Assembly (NCBI RefSeq): GCF_000745265.1
Contig: NZ_JQNN01000001.1
Span: 558,001 to 622,000 of the forward strand
DNA from: Massilia sp. 9096
Lineage (GTDB): Bacteria > Pseudomonadota > Gammaproteobacteria > Burkholderiales > Burkholderiaceae_D
DNA length: 64,000 nucleotides
Direction of reading: 5' to 3'
Shown: positions 1 to 9,431 of the stretch, piece after piece
Position numbering within the stretch: position 1 is the stretch's first letter
Layout of the letters: each line of letters starts with the position of its first letter
The notes under the pieces: generated by a model
What the model was told of the DNA's origin: nothing
Database searches by the model: none
Seen by the model: only the letters and a program-made list of their open reading frames with translations
Program-made: the position numbers and the translations under genes

Positions 1-1
1 C

Positions 2-1375
2 GTGGAGCAGAAGGCCGCCGCGGCGGCGGATGCGCGGCGCGAGGCCGAAGCGCGCATCCTGGCCGCGACCGAAGCGCGTATCGAGGCCGACCGCAAGCTG
101 CGCGCGGTGTCGATCGAGCGCGCCAGCGCCGAGGAGCTCGAGGCCCAGCAGGCGCAGGCGCGGCTGGACGCCGAGCAGGCCGCGGCCGAGGGGGCGCGCC
201 AGCGCGCCGCCGCCGACGCCCTGGCCGAGGAGGCGGCGCGCCGCGAAGCCGAGCAGCATGCGCACGAGCGCCGGCTGGCGCAGCAGCGCGCCGAGCTGGC
301 CCAGGCCGCCGCCGATGCGCAGGCTGCCGAGAACGCGGCGCAAGCCGAGGCTCAGGCCGCGCTGCAGGCCCAGGCCGAGGCCCGCCAGGCCGCCGCCGCG
401 CTGGCCGAACGGCGCTTGCGGGAAGCGCAGGCGCTGCTCGAGGCCGAGCGTGAACGCCTGCGTCTGGAGGAACAGGCGCTGGCGCGCCAGCAGGAACGCA
501 TCGAAGCCGAGCACGCATTGGCCGCCGCGGCCGAGGCGCACGCCCGCGCGGAACAGGAGCGCGCGCATCAGCTGCACGCCGAGCTGCAGGTCCAGCAGGA
601 TGCCGAGGCCCGCGCCCAGGCCGCGCAGCAGGCCGCACAGCAAGCCCAGCGCCGCGCCGCCGATGCCGCCCTGGCCGGGGCCGCGCACGAGGAAGCCACC
701 GCCGCCGCCGCGCGCGCGCAGGCCGACCAGGCGCTGGAACTGGCGCGCCTCCAGCGCGAGCGCCTGGACGACGAACGGCGCCAGCAGGCGCTGGCCGACG
801 AGCTGCTCGTGGCCGAACGCGTCGGCGCCGATGCCGCGCGCGAGGCCTTGCGCCTGCTCGAGCAAAAGCTGGCTGCGCAGCGCCAGCAGACGGCGCTCGA
901 CATGCGCGCCAACGAAGCCGCCAATGCACGCCTGGCGTCCGAGCGCGCCGCCGTCGCCGCGGCCGAGGCGCGCGCGCTGGCCGAAGAGGAACGGGCGCAG
1001 CTGGCGCGCACGCGCGAGCTGGCCGAGCAGGCCGCCGCACGCGCCGCGAGCGACAAGCGCGAAGCCCAGCGCGCCCTGCTCGAGCACGCCCAGCAGGCTG
1101 CGGCGATGCAGCGCCGCGCGCTCGACGCGACCCAGGAGATGGCCGAGGCCAAGCGCCGCATGGTCGAACTGGAAGCGGCGCGCCACGAAGAGCAGGTCGC
1201 CGAGCTGGGCCTGCTGCGCGAGCAGATCGAGGCGCGCCAGCACGAAGCCAAACAGCGCGCCGAGTCGGCCGACCTGGCGCGCGAGGTACTCGGGCGCTTC
1301 TCGCAACTGCCTTCGGCCCAGCAGGCCGCGGCGCGCCTGGCCGAGGCGGTGGCCAAGCAGCGCGGCGAAAGCTGA
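2..1375 (+). CDS. Ala/Glu/Arg/Gln-rich coiled-coil protein, 5' end outside the window
   Basis: The frame is open from the first bases of the window, so the true start is probably upstream and the 457 visible residues are only the C-terminal part. Almost the whole length is low-complexity, built from Ala, Glu, Arg, Gln and Leu in heptad-like order (runs such as EAEARI, AEQERA, RAEAD), which predicts one long uninterrupted alpha-helical coiled coil. Only the last ~35 residues (LAREVLGRFSQLPSAQQAAA) look less repetitive. No membrane segment, enzyme motif or nucleotide-binding site is visible. The biased composition makes any family match unreliable, so I assign no function; a structural, filament-like or scaffold role is the natural guess. 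The next gene is convergent, ending about 30 bp downstream. Confidence 0.6.
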   Translation: MEQKAAAAADARREAEARILAATEARIEADRKLRAVSIERASAEELEAQQAQARLDAEQAAAEGARQRAAADALAEEAARREAEQHAHERRLAQQRAELAQAAADAQAAENAAQAEAQAALQAQAEARQAAAALAERRLREAQALLEAERERLRLEEQALARQQERIEAEHALAAAAEAHARAEQERAHQLHAELQVQQDAEARAQAAQQAAQQAQRRAADAALAGAAHEEATAAAARAQADQALELARLQRERLDDERRQQALADELLVAERVGADAAREALRLLEQKLAAQRQQTALDMRANEAANARLASERAAVAAAEARALAEEERAQLARTRELAEQAAARAASDKREAQRALLEHAQQAAAMQRRALDATQEMAEAKRRMVELEAARHEEQVAELGLLREQIEARQHEAKQRAESADLAREVLGRFSQLPSAQQAAARLAEAVAKQRGES

Positions 1376-1403
1376 CGCGCGCTCGCAGGCGCGCCGACCC
1401 CGT

Positions 1404-2390
1404 TTACTGGCGGTTCGAGGCGCGCTTGTCGCGGAAGAAGATCCAGGCTTCCTCGGCGGCGTCGACGTCATGGTTCATGTTGCCGGCGAGCTTGCGCAGG
1501 ATCCAGGGCAGGTCGTCGGCCTTGGACGAGGGCGCGTGGCCGCCGCCTTCGATGCGCATCAGTTCGATCTGCACGCGCGCCGGGTCCTGGCCCCAGATGT
1601 AGCGCGTGGCGAAGGTCGGATCCGACGACTGCAGGTGCGGGATGCGGTAGCGGCCGGCCAGCTCGGTCAAGCCGTCCACGCGGCGCCACAGCGCCACCGA
1701 TTCGTCCACGCCGATGCCGCTGCCGCGTCCGCGCAGCAGCCAGTTGCCGAGCTTGCCGCCTTCGTAGGGCACGATGCGGTCGGCGGTGCCGTGCATGACG
1801 AACACCGACATCGGGCGCGACGGCGCACGGCAATGGCTCTGGGCCGGCATCAGCGCGCTCTGCACCCCGATCGCGGCCAGGCGCGGCGCAAGTTCGATGC
1901 CGAGCCGGTAGGCCATGCCGCCGCCGTTCGAGCTGCCGAACACGTACACCCGTTCGGGATCGGCCCCCAGCTCGTTGACGGCGACGTTGATCAGATCGGA
2001 GATGAAGCCGACGTCGTCGCCGGTCGGGTTGGTCGGGGCGTCGCCGCGGCAATCGTTCCAGGATGTACGGCCGTCGCCGGCCTTCATGCCGTCCGGCGCG
2101 ATCAGGAGCACGCGCTCGCGCTCGGCCAGGCGCACCCAGTCGAGCGATCGGTAGCCGGCGAAGGAATCCATGCCGACCATCATGGCGCCGTTGGTGCCGT
2201 GGCCGTGCAGCAGGATCACCAGCGGCCGGTTGCTGCGCGCCAGGCGGTCCGGCTCGACCACCATGTAATGGCGCATCCCTTCAGGACGTGGCAGGGTACG
2301 TTCGGTGATGGTCGAGGCGTGCGCGGGCGATCCCGCCATGCCGGTTCCCAGAAGCGCCGCCGCCAACACCATCACCGCCCGTAATCGCAT
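1404..2390 (-). CDS. Secreted alpha/beta-hydrolase, PHB depolymerase/LpqC-like esterase
   Basis: The 328-residue protein starts with a clear Sec signal peptide (residues 1 to about 26, ending SPAHAS). The mature part has an alpha/beta-hydrolase layout: oxyanion-type HGHGTNG near residue 62, nucleophile elbow GSSNG with Ser154, a probable acid in HGTADR (Asp204), and the catalytic His in GGGHAP (His285). Order and spacing fit the LpqC/polyhydroxybutyrate depolymerase esterase family, whose members cleave short-chain polyester or feruloyl/acetyl ester substrates outside the cytoplasm. The exact substrate cannot be read from sequence. The gene appears to be its own transcription unit and converges on the coiled-coil gene. 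Confidence 0.8.
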   Translation of the reverse strand: MRLRAVMVLAAALLGTGMAGSPAHASTITERTLPRPEGMRHYMVVEPDRLARSNRPLVILLHGHGTNGAMMVGMDSFAGYRSLDWVRLAERERVLLIAPDGMKAGDGRTSWNDCRGDAPTNPTGDDVGFISDLINVAVNELGADPERVYVFGSSNGGGMAYRLGIELAPRLAAIGVQSALMPAQSHCRAPSRPMSVFVMHGTADRIVPYEGGKLGNWLLRGRGSGIGVDESVALWRRVDGLTELAGRYRIPHLQSSDPTFATRYIWGQDPARVQIELMRIEGGGHAPSSKADDLPWILRKLAGNMNHDVDAAEEAWIFFRDKRASNRQ

Positions 2391-2494
2391 ACGCCAACCT
2401 CAGCTTTCTCAGCTTGATTCACTGAACAGCTTGCATGTTGGCACAGGGTTGGCAAATTGTCATCCCTGTTTCGTGCGCCGTGGCTTATCGGTTG

Positions 2495-2899
2495 TTATGG
2501 GTTGCTGGGCGCGGTCGGGTGATCGCCGCCGACGATGACCTTGTCGGCGTAGTACTGGGTGTCGCCGAAGCAGGTGGTGGGCACGCCCACGTGTTGCGAA
2601 TAGCTGATCTGGACGCGCCGGCCCATGGCGTTTTGCAGCTGTTGGGCCAGGGCGTCGTCGCGCACCGTGAAGGCGAAGCGCTCGGGAATCGCGCCCGGCA
2701 TGCTCGAGAGCAGGATCTCGCCTTCCCAGGTCTTGCACAGCCAGCCCTTTTTCGACAGCTTCTGCAGGTAGCCGGCGCGTTCGCCTTCCGAATACGACCA
2801 GTGCAGGACGGTCCACAGGTAGAGCGCGCACAGCACGGCGGCGGCGACGATGACGGAGGCGAGGATGGCGCCGGCGCGGCGCGGGAAGGTCGATGCCAT
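2495..2899 (-). CDS. Small single-pass membrane protein, conserved hypothetical
   Basis: I take the ATG at 2899 (MASTFPRRAG), giving 134 residues. A longer frame running back into the next gene has an N-terminal extension with no protein-like character. One hydrophobic segment (about residues 10-31) is followed by a soluble domain with WSYSEGERAGYLQK, KKGWLCKTWEGE and GVPTTCFGD. The two conserved-looking Cys in Trp/Gly-rich contexts suggest an extracytoplasmic domain. I recognise the pattern as a widespread uncharacterised betaproteobacterial protein but know no function. It starts only 6 bp after the stop of the DUF475 gene on the same strand, so the two are probably co-transcribed. Confidence 0.7.
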   Translation of the reverse strand: MASTFPRRAGAILASVIVAAAVLCALYLWTVLHWSYSEGERAGYLQKLSKKGWLCKTWEGEILLSSMPGAIPERFAFTVRDDALAQQLQNAMGRRVQISYSQHVGVPTTCFGDTQYYADKVIVGGDHPTAPSNP

Positions 2900-2904
2900 G
2901 GGTG

Positions 2905-3963
2905 TCAGGAGTGGGTGGTGGTGGACAGTTCGGGCGCGTTGCGGCGGCGATGGCGGATCGACGACCACAGCGATACCAGGATGAAGGCGACGCCGGACAG
3001 GCCGGTGAACCATTCGGGAATCTCGTATTCGACGCTGGCGAACATGATCAGCGCCAGGATGCCGATCGCGTAGTGGGCGCCATGCTCGAGGAAGACGAAT
3101 TCCTGCAGCGTGCCCTTGTGGACCAGGAATACGGTCAGCGAGCGCACGAACATCGCGCCGATCGCCAGGCCGAGCATGATGGTCACGACGTCGTTGGTGA
3201 TGGCAAACGCCCCGATCACGCCGTCGAAGCTGAACGAGGCGTCCAGCACTTCCAGGTAGATGAAGCCGCCGATACTGCCCTGCGACACCAGCTTGCCGAC
3301 GCCGCCCGCGCCTTCCTCTTCCTTGTCTTCGAGCAGGCCGCTGAACCAGTTGACGGCGACGTAGACGATCACGCCGACCACGCCGGCGATCAGCACCGGC
3401 AGCTTGCGCGCCTCGGGCATCAGGTGCATGCAGCCGAATACGGCGAGCAGGGTCAGCAGGATGGCGAAGCCTTCGTTGCCGATGTCGCCGACCTTTTCCT
3501 CGATCCAGCCCAGCCAGTGCAGTTCCTTTTCGTCGTCGAACAGGAAGTTCAGGAACACCAGCAGCAGGAAGGCGCCGCCGAAGGCCGCCACCTCGGCGTG
3601 CTTGGCGGTCAGGTTGCGGGCGTACACCTCGGGGGTATTGATCGCCATGTGCCAGACGTCGACCAGGCCCAGGCCGGTGGCCACCGCCACGATCAGCAGC
3701 GGAAACAGCAGGCGCATGCCGAACACCGCCACCACGATGCCGACCGTGAGGAACAGGCGCTGCCAGAACGCGTTCCAGTGGCGCAGCACGGAAGCGTTGA
3801 CGACCGCGTTATCGAAAGACAACGAAACTTCGAGCACCCCGAGCACCGCCGCGATCCACAGGCTCCGCAGCAGGCCGGCGCTGCCGCCGTGCCCGAACCC
3901 CCACCAGGCAGCCAGCGCCAGCAGGACGGCCGTGACCACGAACGACAACTTGAAATGCTGCAT
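2905..3963 (-). CDS. DUF475 / TerC-like integral membrane protein
   Basis: This is a 352-residue polytopic membrane protein with about eight hydrophobic segments. The motif LEVSLSFDNAVVNA (around residue 45) and a second SFDGVIGAFA near residue 240 form the duplicated acidic signature (SFDN / SFDG) of the TerC/YgdQ superfamily, specifically the DUF475 branch. TerC relatives are linked to metal efflux or metal loading of exported enzymes; for DUF475 this is extrapolation. The ATG at 3963 is preferred over a TTG one codon upstream because GGAG lies 8 bases before it. The small membrane protein gene follows immediately. Confidence 0.8.
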   Translation of the reverse strand: MQHFKLSFVVTAVLLALAAWWGFGHGGSAGLLRSLWIAAVLGVLEVSLSFDNAVVNASVLRHWNAFWQRLFLTVGIVVAVFGMRLLFPLLIVAVATGLGLVDVWHMAINTPEVYARNLTAKHAEVAAFGGAFLLLVFLNFLFDDEKELHWLGWIEEKVGDIGNEGFAILLTLLAVFGCMHLMPEARKLPVLIAGVVGVIVYVAVNWFSGLLEDKEEEGAGGVGKLVSQGSIGGFIYLEVLDASFSFDGVIGAFAITNDVVTIMLGLAIGAMFVRSLTVFLVHKGTLQEFVFLEHGAHYAIGILALIMFASVEYEIPEWFTGLSGVAFILVSLWSSIRHRRRNAPELSTTTHS

Positions 3964-4137
3964 CAATAAAACTCCGTGCGAAATTGAGCGACCAGGCCGC
4001 GATATTGTCTGAAATGCCAGATTGGCGCCATCTTACCTGTATTGCTCCATGGCGGGCGCAGCGGACGGCGAGTCCGGGGCTATCGCGGCGGTGCATGGCG
4101 GCATTACAATGTCCGTTTTATTAATTCTGGATGTGGC

Positions 4138-4575
4138 ATGGACCTGACTTATCTGCTGACACCGTTGCTGACCTGGCTGGTGGTCGGCCCGATCAAATTC
4201 CTGATCAATAGCGCGCGCCAGCGCCGCTGGGCCTTCAACCTGGTCGGCAACGGTGGCTTCCCGAGCAACCACAGCGCCACCGTGACCAGCATGGCCACGC
4301 TGATCGCCCTGCGCGAGGGGATGGGCAGCCCGGCCTTCGGCGTCGCCGTCACGCTGTGCTTCATCGTCATGATCGACGCCAACAGCCTGCGCCAGCACGT
4401 CGGCCGCCAGGCCGCGGCGATCAACCGCCTGGCCGGCCGGAGCGGGGCTGAGCAAGGCGGCGCCGGCGACAAGCCGCTGCGCGAACGCATGGGCCACACG
4501 CTGGTCGAGATCGGCGGCGGCATCGTCACCGGCATCATCATGGGCAACCTGGTCTACCACGTGTTCGTCAAATAA
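4138..4575 (+). CDS. Divergent PAP2 (DUF212) family membrane protein
   Basis: The ATG at 4138 gives 145 residues, the usual size of the DUF212 'divergent PAP2' family. The motif GGFPSNHSATVTSM (about residues 39-52) resembles the second phosphatase motif of PAP2 enzymes (PSGHSA), followed by IDANSLRQHVGRQA, the DUF212 counterpart of the third motif, and a hydrophobic C-terminus. PAP2 relatives remove phosphate from lipid or isoprenoid phosphates at the membrane. DUF212 proteins are mostly uncharacterised, so substrate and even catalysis are inferred. The gene is divergent from the DUF475 gene and stands alone. Confidence 0.75.
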   Translation: MDLTYLLTPLLTWLVVGPIKFLINSARQRRWAFNLVGNGGFPSNHSATVTSMATLIALREGMGSPAFGVAVTLCFIVMIDANSLRQHVGRQAAAINRLAGRSGAEQGGAGDKPLRERMGHTLVEIGGGIVTGIIMGNLVYHVFVK

Positions 4576-4802
4576 GTTTCCCGGACGGCAGGGCGGACGT
4601 CCGTCCGCTGTCCACCTGTCCGCGCGGCATGCATTTCAGCCCCGTCCAGCCGCATTTCATCCTGCAAAAACGCAGTTCATCCCACCAAAACCACGGTATG
4701 CCGATCGGCGATTGACCTTGGTGACAGGCTCACGGATACTGCGCGCTGGCCTTTTCCATCCTAGATAAATAACAGAGCCGGTCCACTCGGGAGAATCACG
4801 AC

Positions 4803-5930
4803 ATGCTGCGCAATACTCTTATCATCCTTGCCATTGCCTCGACGCTGAGCGCTTGTGGCAAGGGGCCCAAGGATCCCGCCGCCGAGGCCGGCAAGGACGC
4901 CAGGAACGCCAAGACCGTCCAGCTGCTGGTCCAACCGGAAGACGTGCTGACGGTACAGAGCAATGCGCTGGCGTCCGGCCCGGTGATTACCGGTTCGATC
5001 CAGCCCGAGCGCCGCGCCGACCTGCGCGCGGAGATCTCGGCCGTCGTGCTGCAGGTGCTCAAGGAAAACGGCGAGCCGGTCAAGAAAGGCGACGTGCTGG
5101 TCAAGCTCGACCCGACCTCGATCCGCGACAGCCTGCAATCGGTCGACGACGCCATGCGCGCCTCGACCCAGGCGCTGGACCAGTCGCAGCGCGCATTCGA
5201 CCGCCTGAAAACCCTGCGCGCCGAGGGCATGGTCTCGGCCCAGGCGCTGGACGACGCCGAAGTCAAGCGCAACAACGCCCAGAGCGACGTCTCGGCCGCG
5301 CGCGCGCGCGTGGTGGCGGCGCGCCAGCAGGTCGACCGCACCGTGGTGCGCGCGCCGTTCGACGGCATCGTCTCCGACCGCAAGGTCTCGAACGGCGACA
5401 CCGCCGCCATCGGCAAGGAACTGCTGAAAGTGATCGACCCGGCCAGCATGCGCTTCGAAGGCGCGGTCTCGGCCGACAAGGTGAGCGTGGTCAAGGTCGG
5501 CCAGCCGGTGCTGTTCCGTGTGAACGGCTACGGCGAGCAGCAGTTCCAGGGCGTGGTGCGCCGCGTCGACGCCTCGGCCAACGACGTCACGCGCCAGGTC
5601 GAGGTGCTGGTCGGCTTTGCCGGCAGCAACCAGCCGCACGTGTCCGGCCTGTACGCCGAAGGCCACATCGATTCGGAAACCTCGGACGCGCTGACCCTGC
5701 CGGAATCCGCCATGGTGCGCAACGGCGACAAGACCTATGTCTGGAAGGTCAAGGGCAACACCCTGGCCAAGGCCGACCTGGCGGTGGGCACGCGCGACCC
5801 GCGCAGCGGCAACTACCAGATCACCGGCGGCCTGGCCTCCGGCGACATCGTGCTGCGCCACCCGAATTCGAGCCTGAAGGATGGCCAGAAGGTCGAACTG
5901 GCGGGCACCGCGCGCGTGGCCACTAAATAA
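4803..5930 (+). CDS. RND efflux periplasmic adaptor (membrane fusion protein), lipoprotein
   Basis: The 375-residue protein has a lipobox LSAC with Cys18, so the mature protein is probably lipid-anchored facing the periplasm. Then come a barrel-sandwich half-motif (KENGEPVKKGDVLVKLDP, residues ~80-97), an alpha-helical hairpin (~100-170), the second half-motif (RAPFDGIVSDRKVSNGD, ~180) and a beta-barrel/membrane-proximal C-terminus. This is the standard HlyD/AcrA-type adaptor order. It bridges the downstream inner-membrane pump to an outer-membrane channel; no TolC/OprM gene follows, so the channel must be encoded elsewhere. GGGAG sits 8 bases before the ATG, and the pump gene starts 15 bp after the stop. 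Confidence 0.88.
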   Translation: MLRNTLIILAIASTLSACGKGPKDPAAEAGKDARNAKTVQLLVQPEDVLTVQSNALASGPVITGSIQPERRADLRAEISAVVLQVLKENGEPVKKGDVLVKLDPTSIRDSLQSVDDAMRASTQALDQSQRAFDRLKTLRAEGMVSAQALDDAEVKRNNAQSDVSAARARVVAARQQVDRTVVRAPFDGIVSDRKVSNGDTAAIGKELLKVIDPASMRFEGAVSADKVSVVKVGQPVLFRVNGYGEQQFQGVVRRVDASANDVTRQVEVLVGFAGSNQPHVSGLYAEGHIDSETSDALTLPESAMVRNGDKTYVWKVKGNTLAKADLAVGTRDPRSGNYQITGGLASGDIVLRHPNSSLKDGQKVELAGTARVATK

Positions 5931-5945
5931 CAACTGGGAAATACC

Positions 5946-8900
5946 ATGTTCCTGTCCAATTTCAGCGTCAAGAAGCCCATCGCCACCATCGTGCTGATCA
6001 TCGGCATGATGTGCATGGGCCTGCTCGCGCTTTCCAAGCTGCGCGTGAACCAGAACCCGGACGTCGACCTGCCGCTGCTCGTGGTCCAGGTGCCGTATCC
6101 GGGCGCCTCGCCCGAGACCAGCGAGCGCGAGATCATCAACCGCCTCGAAAAGCAGATGCAGAGCATCACCGGCGTGACCGACGTCAACGCCAACGCCAAC
6201 GAAGGCAGTGCCACCTTCCTGCTGTGGTTCGACTTCAAGCGCAACCTGATCGAAGCCGAGGACGATGTCCGTAATGCGATCAATTCGGTGCGCTACAAGC
6301 TGCCGGTCGAGATGCGCGAGCCGATGATCATCCGGGTCGATCCGTCGGCCCAGCCGATCATGAACATCTCGCTGTCCTCGACCACCCAGAGCCACGCCGA
6401 GATCTCGCGCCTGGCCGAAGACACGCTGGCCGACAAATTCCGCGCCATCGACGGCGTCGCCAACGTGCAGGTCAACGGCGCCCTGCAGCGCGAGCTGTCG
6501 GTGCTGCTGCACGCGCAGAAGATGCGTGAATTCAACGTCTCGGCCACCGACATCACCAGCGCGCTGCAGCGCCAGAACACCAACGCCCCGGCCGGCAAGG
6601 TGAGAAGCGAATTGGACGAGAAGGGCATCCGCCTGATCGGCCGCATCGAGCATCCGGAAGACTTCTCGCAGGTCGTGGTCAAGCGCAACGGCGACCAGAT
6701 CGTACGCCTGAACCAGGTCGCCGATATCAAGGACGGCTTTGCCGACATCGACAGCGTGTCGATGCGCAGCGGTAAGCCGAACGTCGGCCTGGGCATCGTC
6801 CGCACCCGCGAGGCATCGACCGTGTCGATCGCCAAGAAGGTGCGCGAGGTGATCGACAGCATGAACAAGGAGCTGCCGCCCGGGACCAAGATGGAAATCA
6901 CGCGCGACGGCGGCGACGAAGCCCAGCGTAGCCTGAACAACGTGATCGAATCGCTGGTCTATGGCGCGATCCTGACCATCCTGGTGGTGTACGCCTTCCT
7001 CAATTCCTGGCGCTCGACCCTGATCACCGCGACCTCGCTGCCGACTTCGGTGCTGGCGGCCTTCATCGCGGTGTGGCTGTGCGGCTTCACGCTCAACTTC
7101 ATGACGCTGCTCGGCCTGTCGCTGGCGATCGGCGTGCTGATCGACGACGCCATCGTGGTGCGCGAAAACATCGTGCGCCACATGGAGATGGGCGAAGACC
7201 GCCGCACCGCCGCCCTGAACGGCACCGCCGAGATCGGCATGGCGGTGGCCTCGACCACCTTCTCGATCATGGCCGTGTTCATCCCGGTCGCCTTCATGCC
7301 GGGCATCTCGGGCGAATGGTTCCGTCCGTTCGCCCTCACTGTCGCCTGCTCGGTGATCGTGTCGCTGTTCATCTCGTTCACGCTCGACCCGATGCTGTCG
7401 GCCTACTGGGGCGACCCGCCGGGCCACCACCATGCGCCCAAGAAAGGCATCGAGCGCTACCTGGCGCGCTTCAACGCCTGGTTCGACCGCCAGGCCGACC
7501 GCTACGGCCACGTGATCGCCTGGGCGCTGCACCACCGCCGCTGGATGGCCATGATCGCAGTGGCGACCTTCATCGTCGCGATCGGGCTGCAGGGCAAGTT
7601 CGGCGGCACCGCCTTCCTGCCCAAGATGGACAGCGGTTCGCTGATCGTCGACGTGCGCACCCCGGCTTCGGCTTCGGTCGGCTACGCCAGGGCGAAGATG
7701 GAAGAAGCGGCCGCGCTGGCGCGCACGCTGCCGGAAACCAAGGACACCAACAGCTCGATCACCTCGGCCGGCGGGCAGGTCGTGGTCGACATCGGCAAGC
7801 GCACCGAGCGCAAGCGCGATGCCGCCACCGTGGCGGTCGAGCTGCGCCAGAAGATCGCGCGCCTGGTCGGCGCCGAGTTCACCGTGACCGACGACCTGTC
7901 GGGCAACGGCAAGCCGGTGCAGATCGAGTTCACCGGACCGGACACGCGCAAGCTGATGGAATTGACCTCCGCCTACATGGAAAAGCTGCGCAACGTGAAA
8001 GGCGCGGTCGACGTCACGCTGAGCCAGCAGGATCCGAAGGACGAGCTGCAGATCGAGCTCGACCGCGGCCTGTCGAACACGCTGGGCATCGCCGTCGGTG
8101 ACGCCGCCAACGCGCTGCGCGTGGCCTTCGCCGGCATCCAGGTCGGCGACTGGGTCGACCCGACCGGCGAGGCGCGCGACGTCTCGGTGCGCCTGGCGCC
8201 GGAGGACCGCGTCGGCACCGACAACATCGCGCGCCTGCCGATCCCGATCGCGGGCACCAACCAGATGGTCCCGCTCGACCAGATCGCCAAGATCACGATG
8301 GGCAAGGGCCCGTCGCAGATCGAGCACAAGAACGGCAAGCGCATCATCACCGTCTCGGCCAACGTCGAAGGCCGTTCGAACGGCGAGGTGACCGAAGACG
8401 CGATGAATCTGGCCAAGTCGATGGACTTCCCGCCGGGGTACGGCCTGGCGCTGGGCGGTTCGGGCAAGGACCAGAAAGAGCTGTTCACCCAGATGACGAT
8501 CGCGCTGGTGTCCGGTATCGGCCTGATGTACCTGATCCTGGTGATGCAGTTCGGCTCGTTCACGGCGCCGATCGGCGTGATGCTGTCGCTGCCGCTGTCG
8601 CTGATCGGCGTGGTAGTGGCGCTGCTGCTGACCAAGGGCTCGCTCAACCTGATGAGCTTCATCGGCATCATCATGCTGATGGGCCTGGTCGCCAAGAACG
8701 CCATCCTGCTGCTGGACGCCGCGCGTAGCCGCGAGGCCGAGGGCATGGACCGCGAGGAAGCGCTGATGGAAGCCGGACGCGCGCGCCTGCGTCCGATCCT
8801 GATGACGACCTTCGCGCTGATCGCCGGCATGCTGCCGGTGGCGCTGGCGCTGGGCGACTCCGGCCAGTTCTACCAGCCGCTGGCGGTGGCTATCATCGGC

Positions 8901-9185
8901 GGCACCATTACCTCGACCATGCTGACCTTGCTGGTGGTGCCGACTTTCTACGATAGCATCGAGATCGCACGCGAACGCATGTTCGCCAAGTTCCAGCGCC
9001 GCGCCGCCCGCCTGACGCCGCTACCGGCCTTCGTGATGACCTTCGTCGAAGCCTTGCTGACGCTGACCTTCGGGCGGTTCGTGTTCCGCATGCTGGTCAA
9101 TGGAGTGCGCTTCGCCACCGGCCGTCGCCGCGGCCCGCGTGTCGACAGCGACGCCGACGCCAAACTGGGCAGCGGTCCGGCCTGA
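5946..9185 (+). CDS. RND efflux pump, inner-membrane permease (AcrB/HAE1-like)
   Basis: At 1,079 residues this is slightly longer than AcrB. The N-terminus (FSVKKPIATIVLIIGMM) is the first transmembrane helix, followed by a large periplasmic loop. The proton-relay region GVLIDDAIVVREN lies near residues 396-408 and carries the paired Asp of functional RND transporters. A second periplasmic loop and a second six-helix block follow (LILVMQFGSF, FIGIIMLMGLVAKNAILLLD). The HAE1 class exports hydrophobic drugs, detergents or dyes by proton antiport; the actual substrates are not predictable. It forms a two-gene operon with the adaptor and ends at a strong intrinsic terminator. No adjacent regulator is present. 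Confidence 0.9.
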   Translation: MFLSNFSVKKPIATIVLIIGMMCMGLLALSKLRVNQNPDVDLPLLVVQVPYPGASPETSEREIINRLEKQMQSITGVTDVNANANEGSATFLLWFDFKRNLIEAEDDVRNAINSVRYKLPVEMREPMIIRVDPSAQPIMNISLSSTTQSHAEISRLAEDTLADKFRAIDGVANVQVNGALQRELSVLLHAQKMREFNVSATDITSALQRQNTNAPAGKVRSELDEKGIRLIGRIEHPEDFSQVVVKRNGDQIVRLNQVADIKDGFADIDSVSMRSGKPNVGLGIVRTREASTVSIAKKVREVIDSMNKELPPGTKMEITRDGGDEAQRSLNNVIESLVYGAILTILVVYAFLNSWRSTLITATSLPTSVLAAFIAVWLCGFTLNFMTLLGLSLAIGVLIDDAIVVRENIVRHMEMGEDRRTAALNGTAEIGMAVASTTFSIMAVFIPVAFMPGISGEWFRPFALTVACSVIVSLFISFTLDPMLSAYWGDPPGHHHAPKKGIERYLARFNAWFDRQADRYGHVIAWALHHRRWMAMIAVATFIVAIGLQGKFGGTAFLPKMDSGSLIVDVRTPASASVGYARAKMEEAAALARTLPETKDTNSSITSAGGQVVVDIGKRTERKRDAATVAVELRQKIARLVGAEFTVTDDLSGNGKPVQIEFTGPDTRKLMELTSAYMEKLRNVKGAVDVTLSQQDPKDELQIELDRGLSNTLGIAVGDAANALRVAFAGIQVGDWVDPTGEARDVSVRLAPEDRVGTDNIARLPIPIAGTNQMVPLDQIAKITMGKGPSQIEHKNGKRIITVSANVEGRSNGEVTEDAMNLAKSMDFPPGYGLALGGSGKDQKELFTQMTIALVSGIGLMYLILVMQFGSFTAPIGVMLSLPLSLIGVVVALLLTKGSLNLMSFIGIIMLMGLVAKNAILLLDAARSREAEGMDREEALMEAGRARLRPILMTTFALIAGMLPVALALGDSGQFYQPLAVAIIGGTITSTMLTLLVVPTFYDSIEIARERMFAKFQRRAARLTPLPAFVMTFVEALLTLTFGRFVFRMLVNGVRFATGRRRGPRVDSDADAKLGSGPA

Positions 9186-9218
9186 TCCGGCCTGCAAGCG
9201 GACCTGTCCGCAAGCATG

Positions 9219-9251
9219 AAAAGGGCCTGCGTTTTGCAGGCCCTTTTTTTT
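9219..9251 (+). terminator. Rho-independent terminator of the RND operon
   Basis: A perfect 10-bp stem, aagggcctgc (9221-9230) with gcaggccctt (9236-9245), closes a 5-base loop and is followed by eight T (9244-9251). It lies 35 bp after the pump stop codon. Four A flank the other side, so it could also stop transcription arriving from the minus strand. Confidence 0.92.
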
Positions 9252-9254
9252 GGA

Positions 9255-9295
9255 CAAAAGAAAACGCACCCGACGCCGGAGCGTGGGTGCGTTTC
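9255..9295 (-). terminator. Terminator hairpin downstream of the Gly/Thr-rich lipoprotein gene
   Basis: The 10-bp stem aaacgcaccc (9262-9271) pairs with gggtgcgttt (9285-9294), with an inner ACGC/GCGT extension. Read on the minus strand the stem is followed by a T-rich run (TTTTCTTTTG), as expected for a terminator of minus-strand transcription. It sits next to the plus-strand RND terminator, together insulating the two convergent units. Confidence 0.7.
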
Positions 9296-9431
9296 GTATC
9301 TACGCGAAGCGGTATGCGCTGCCGCCGCGCTAACCGCGGCAGTGCATGCCGGAACGAACATCCGTCAGCCCGATTGGCTGGGGATGTGCGTGCAAAGGGC
9401 CTGTGCGACCCTTTGCCAGGTAGCCACCGTA

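Noticed and set aside
4761..8327. A minus-strand frame of almost 1,200 codons antisense to the RND adaptor and pump
   Set aside because: It is rich in His, Asp, Gln, Arg and Val in the pattern expected from reading a GC-rich gene backwards, has no family motif, and both plus-strand genes have full-length RND signatures and ribosome-binding sites.
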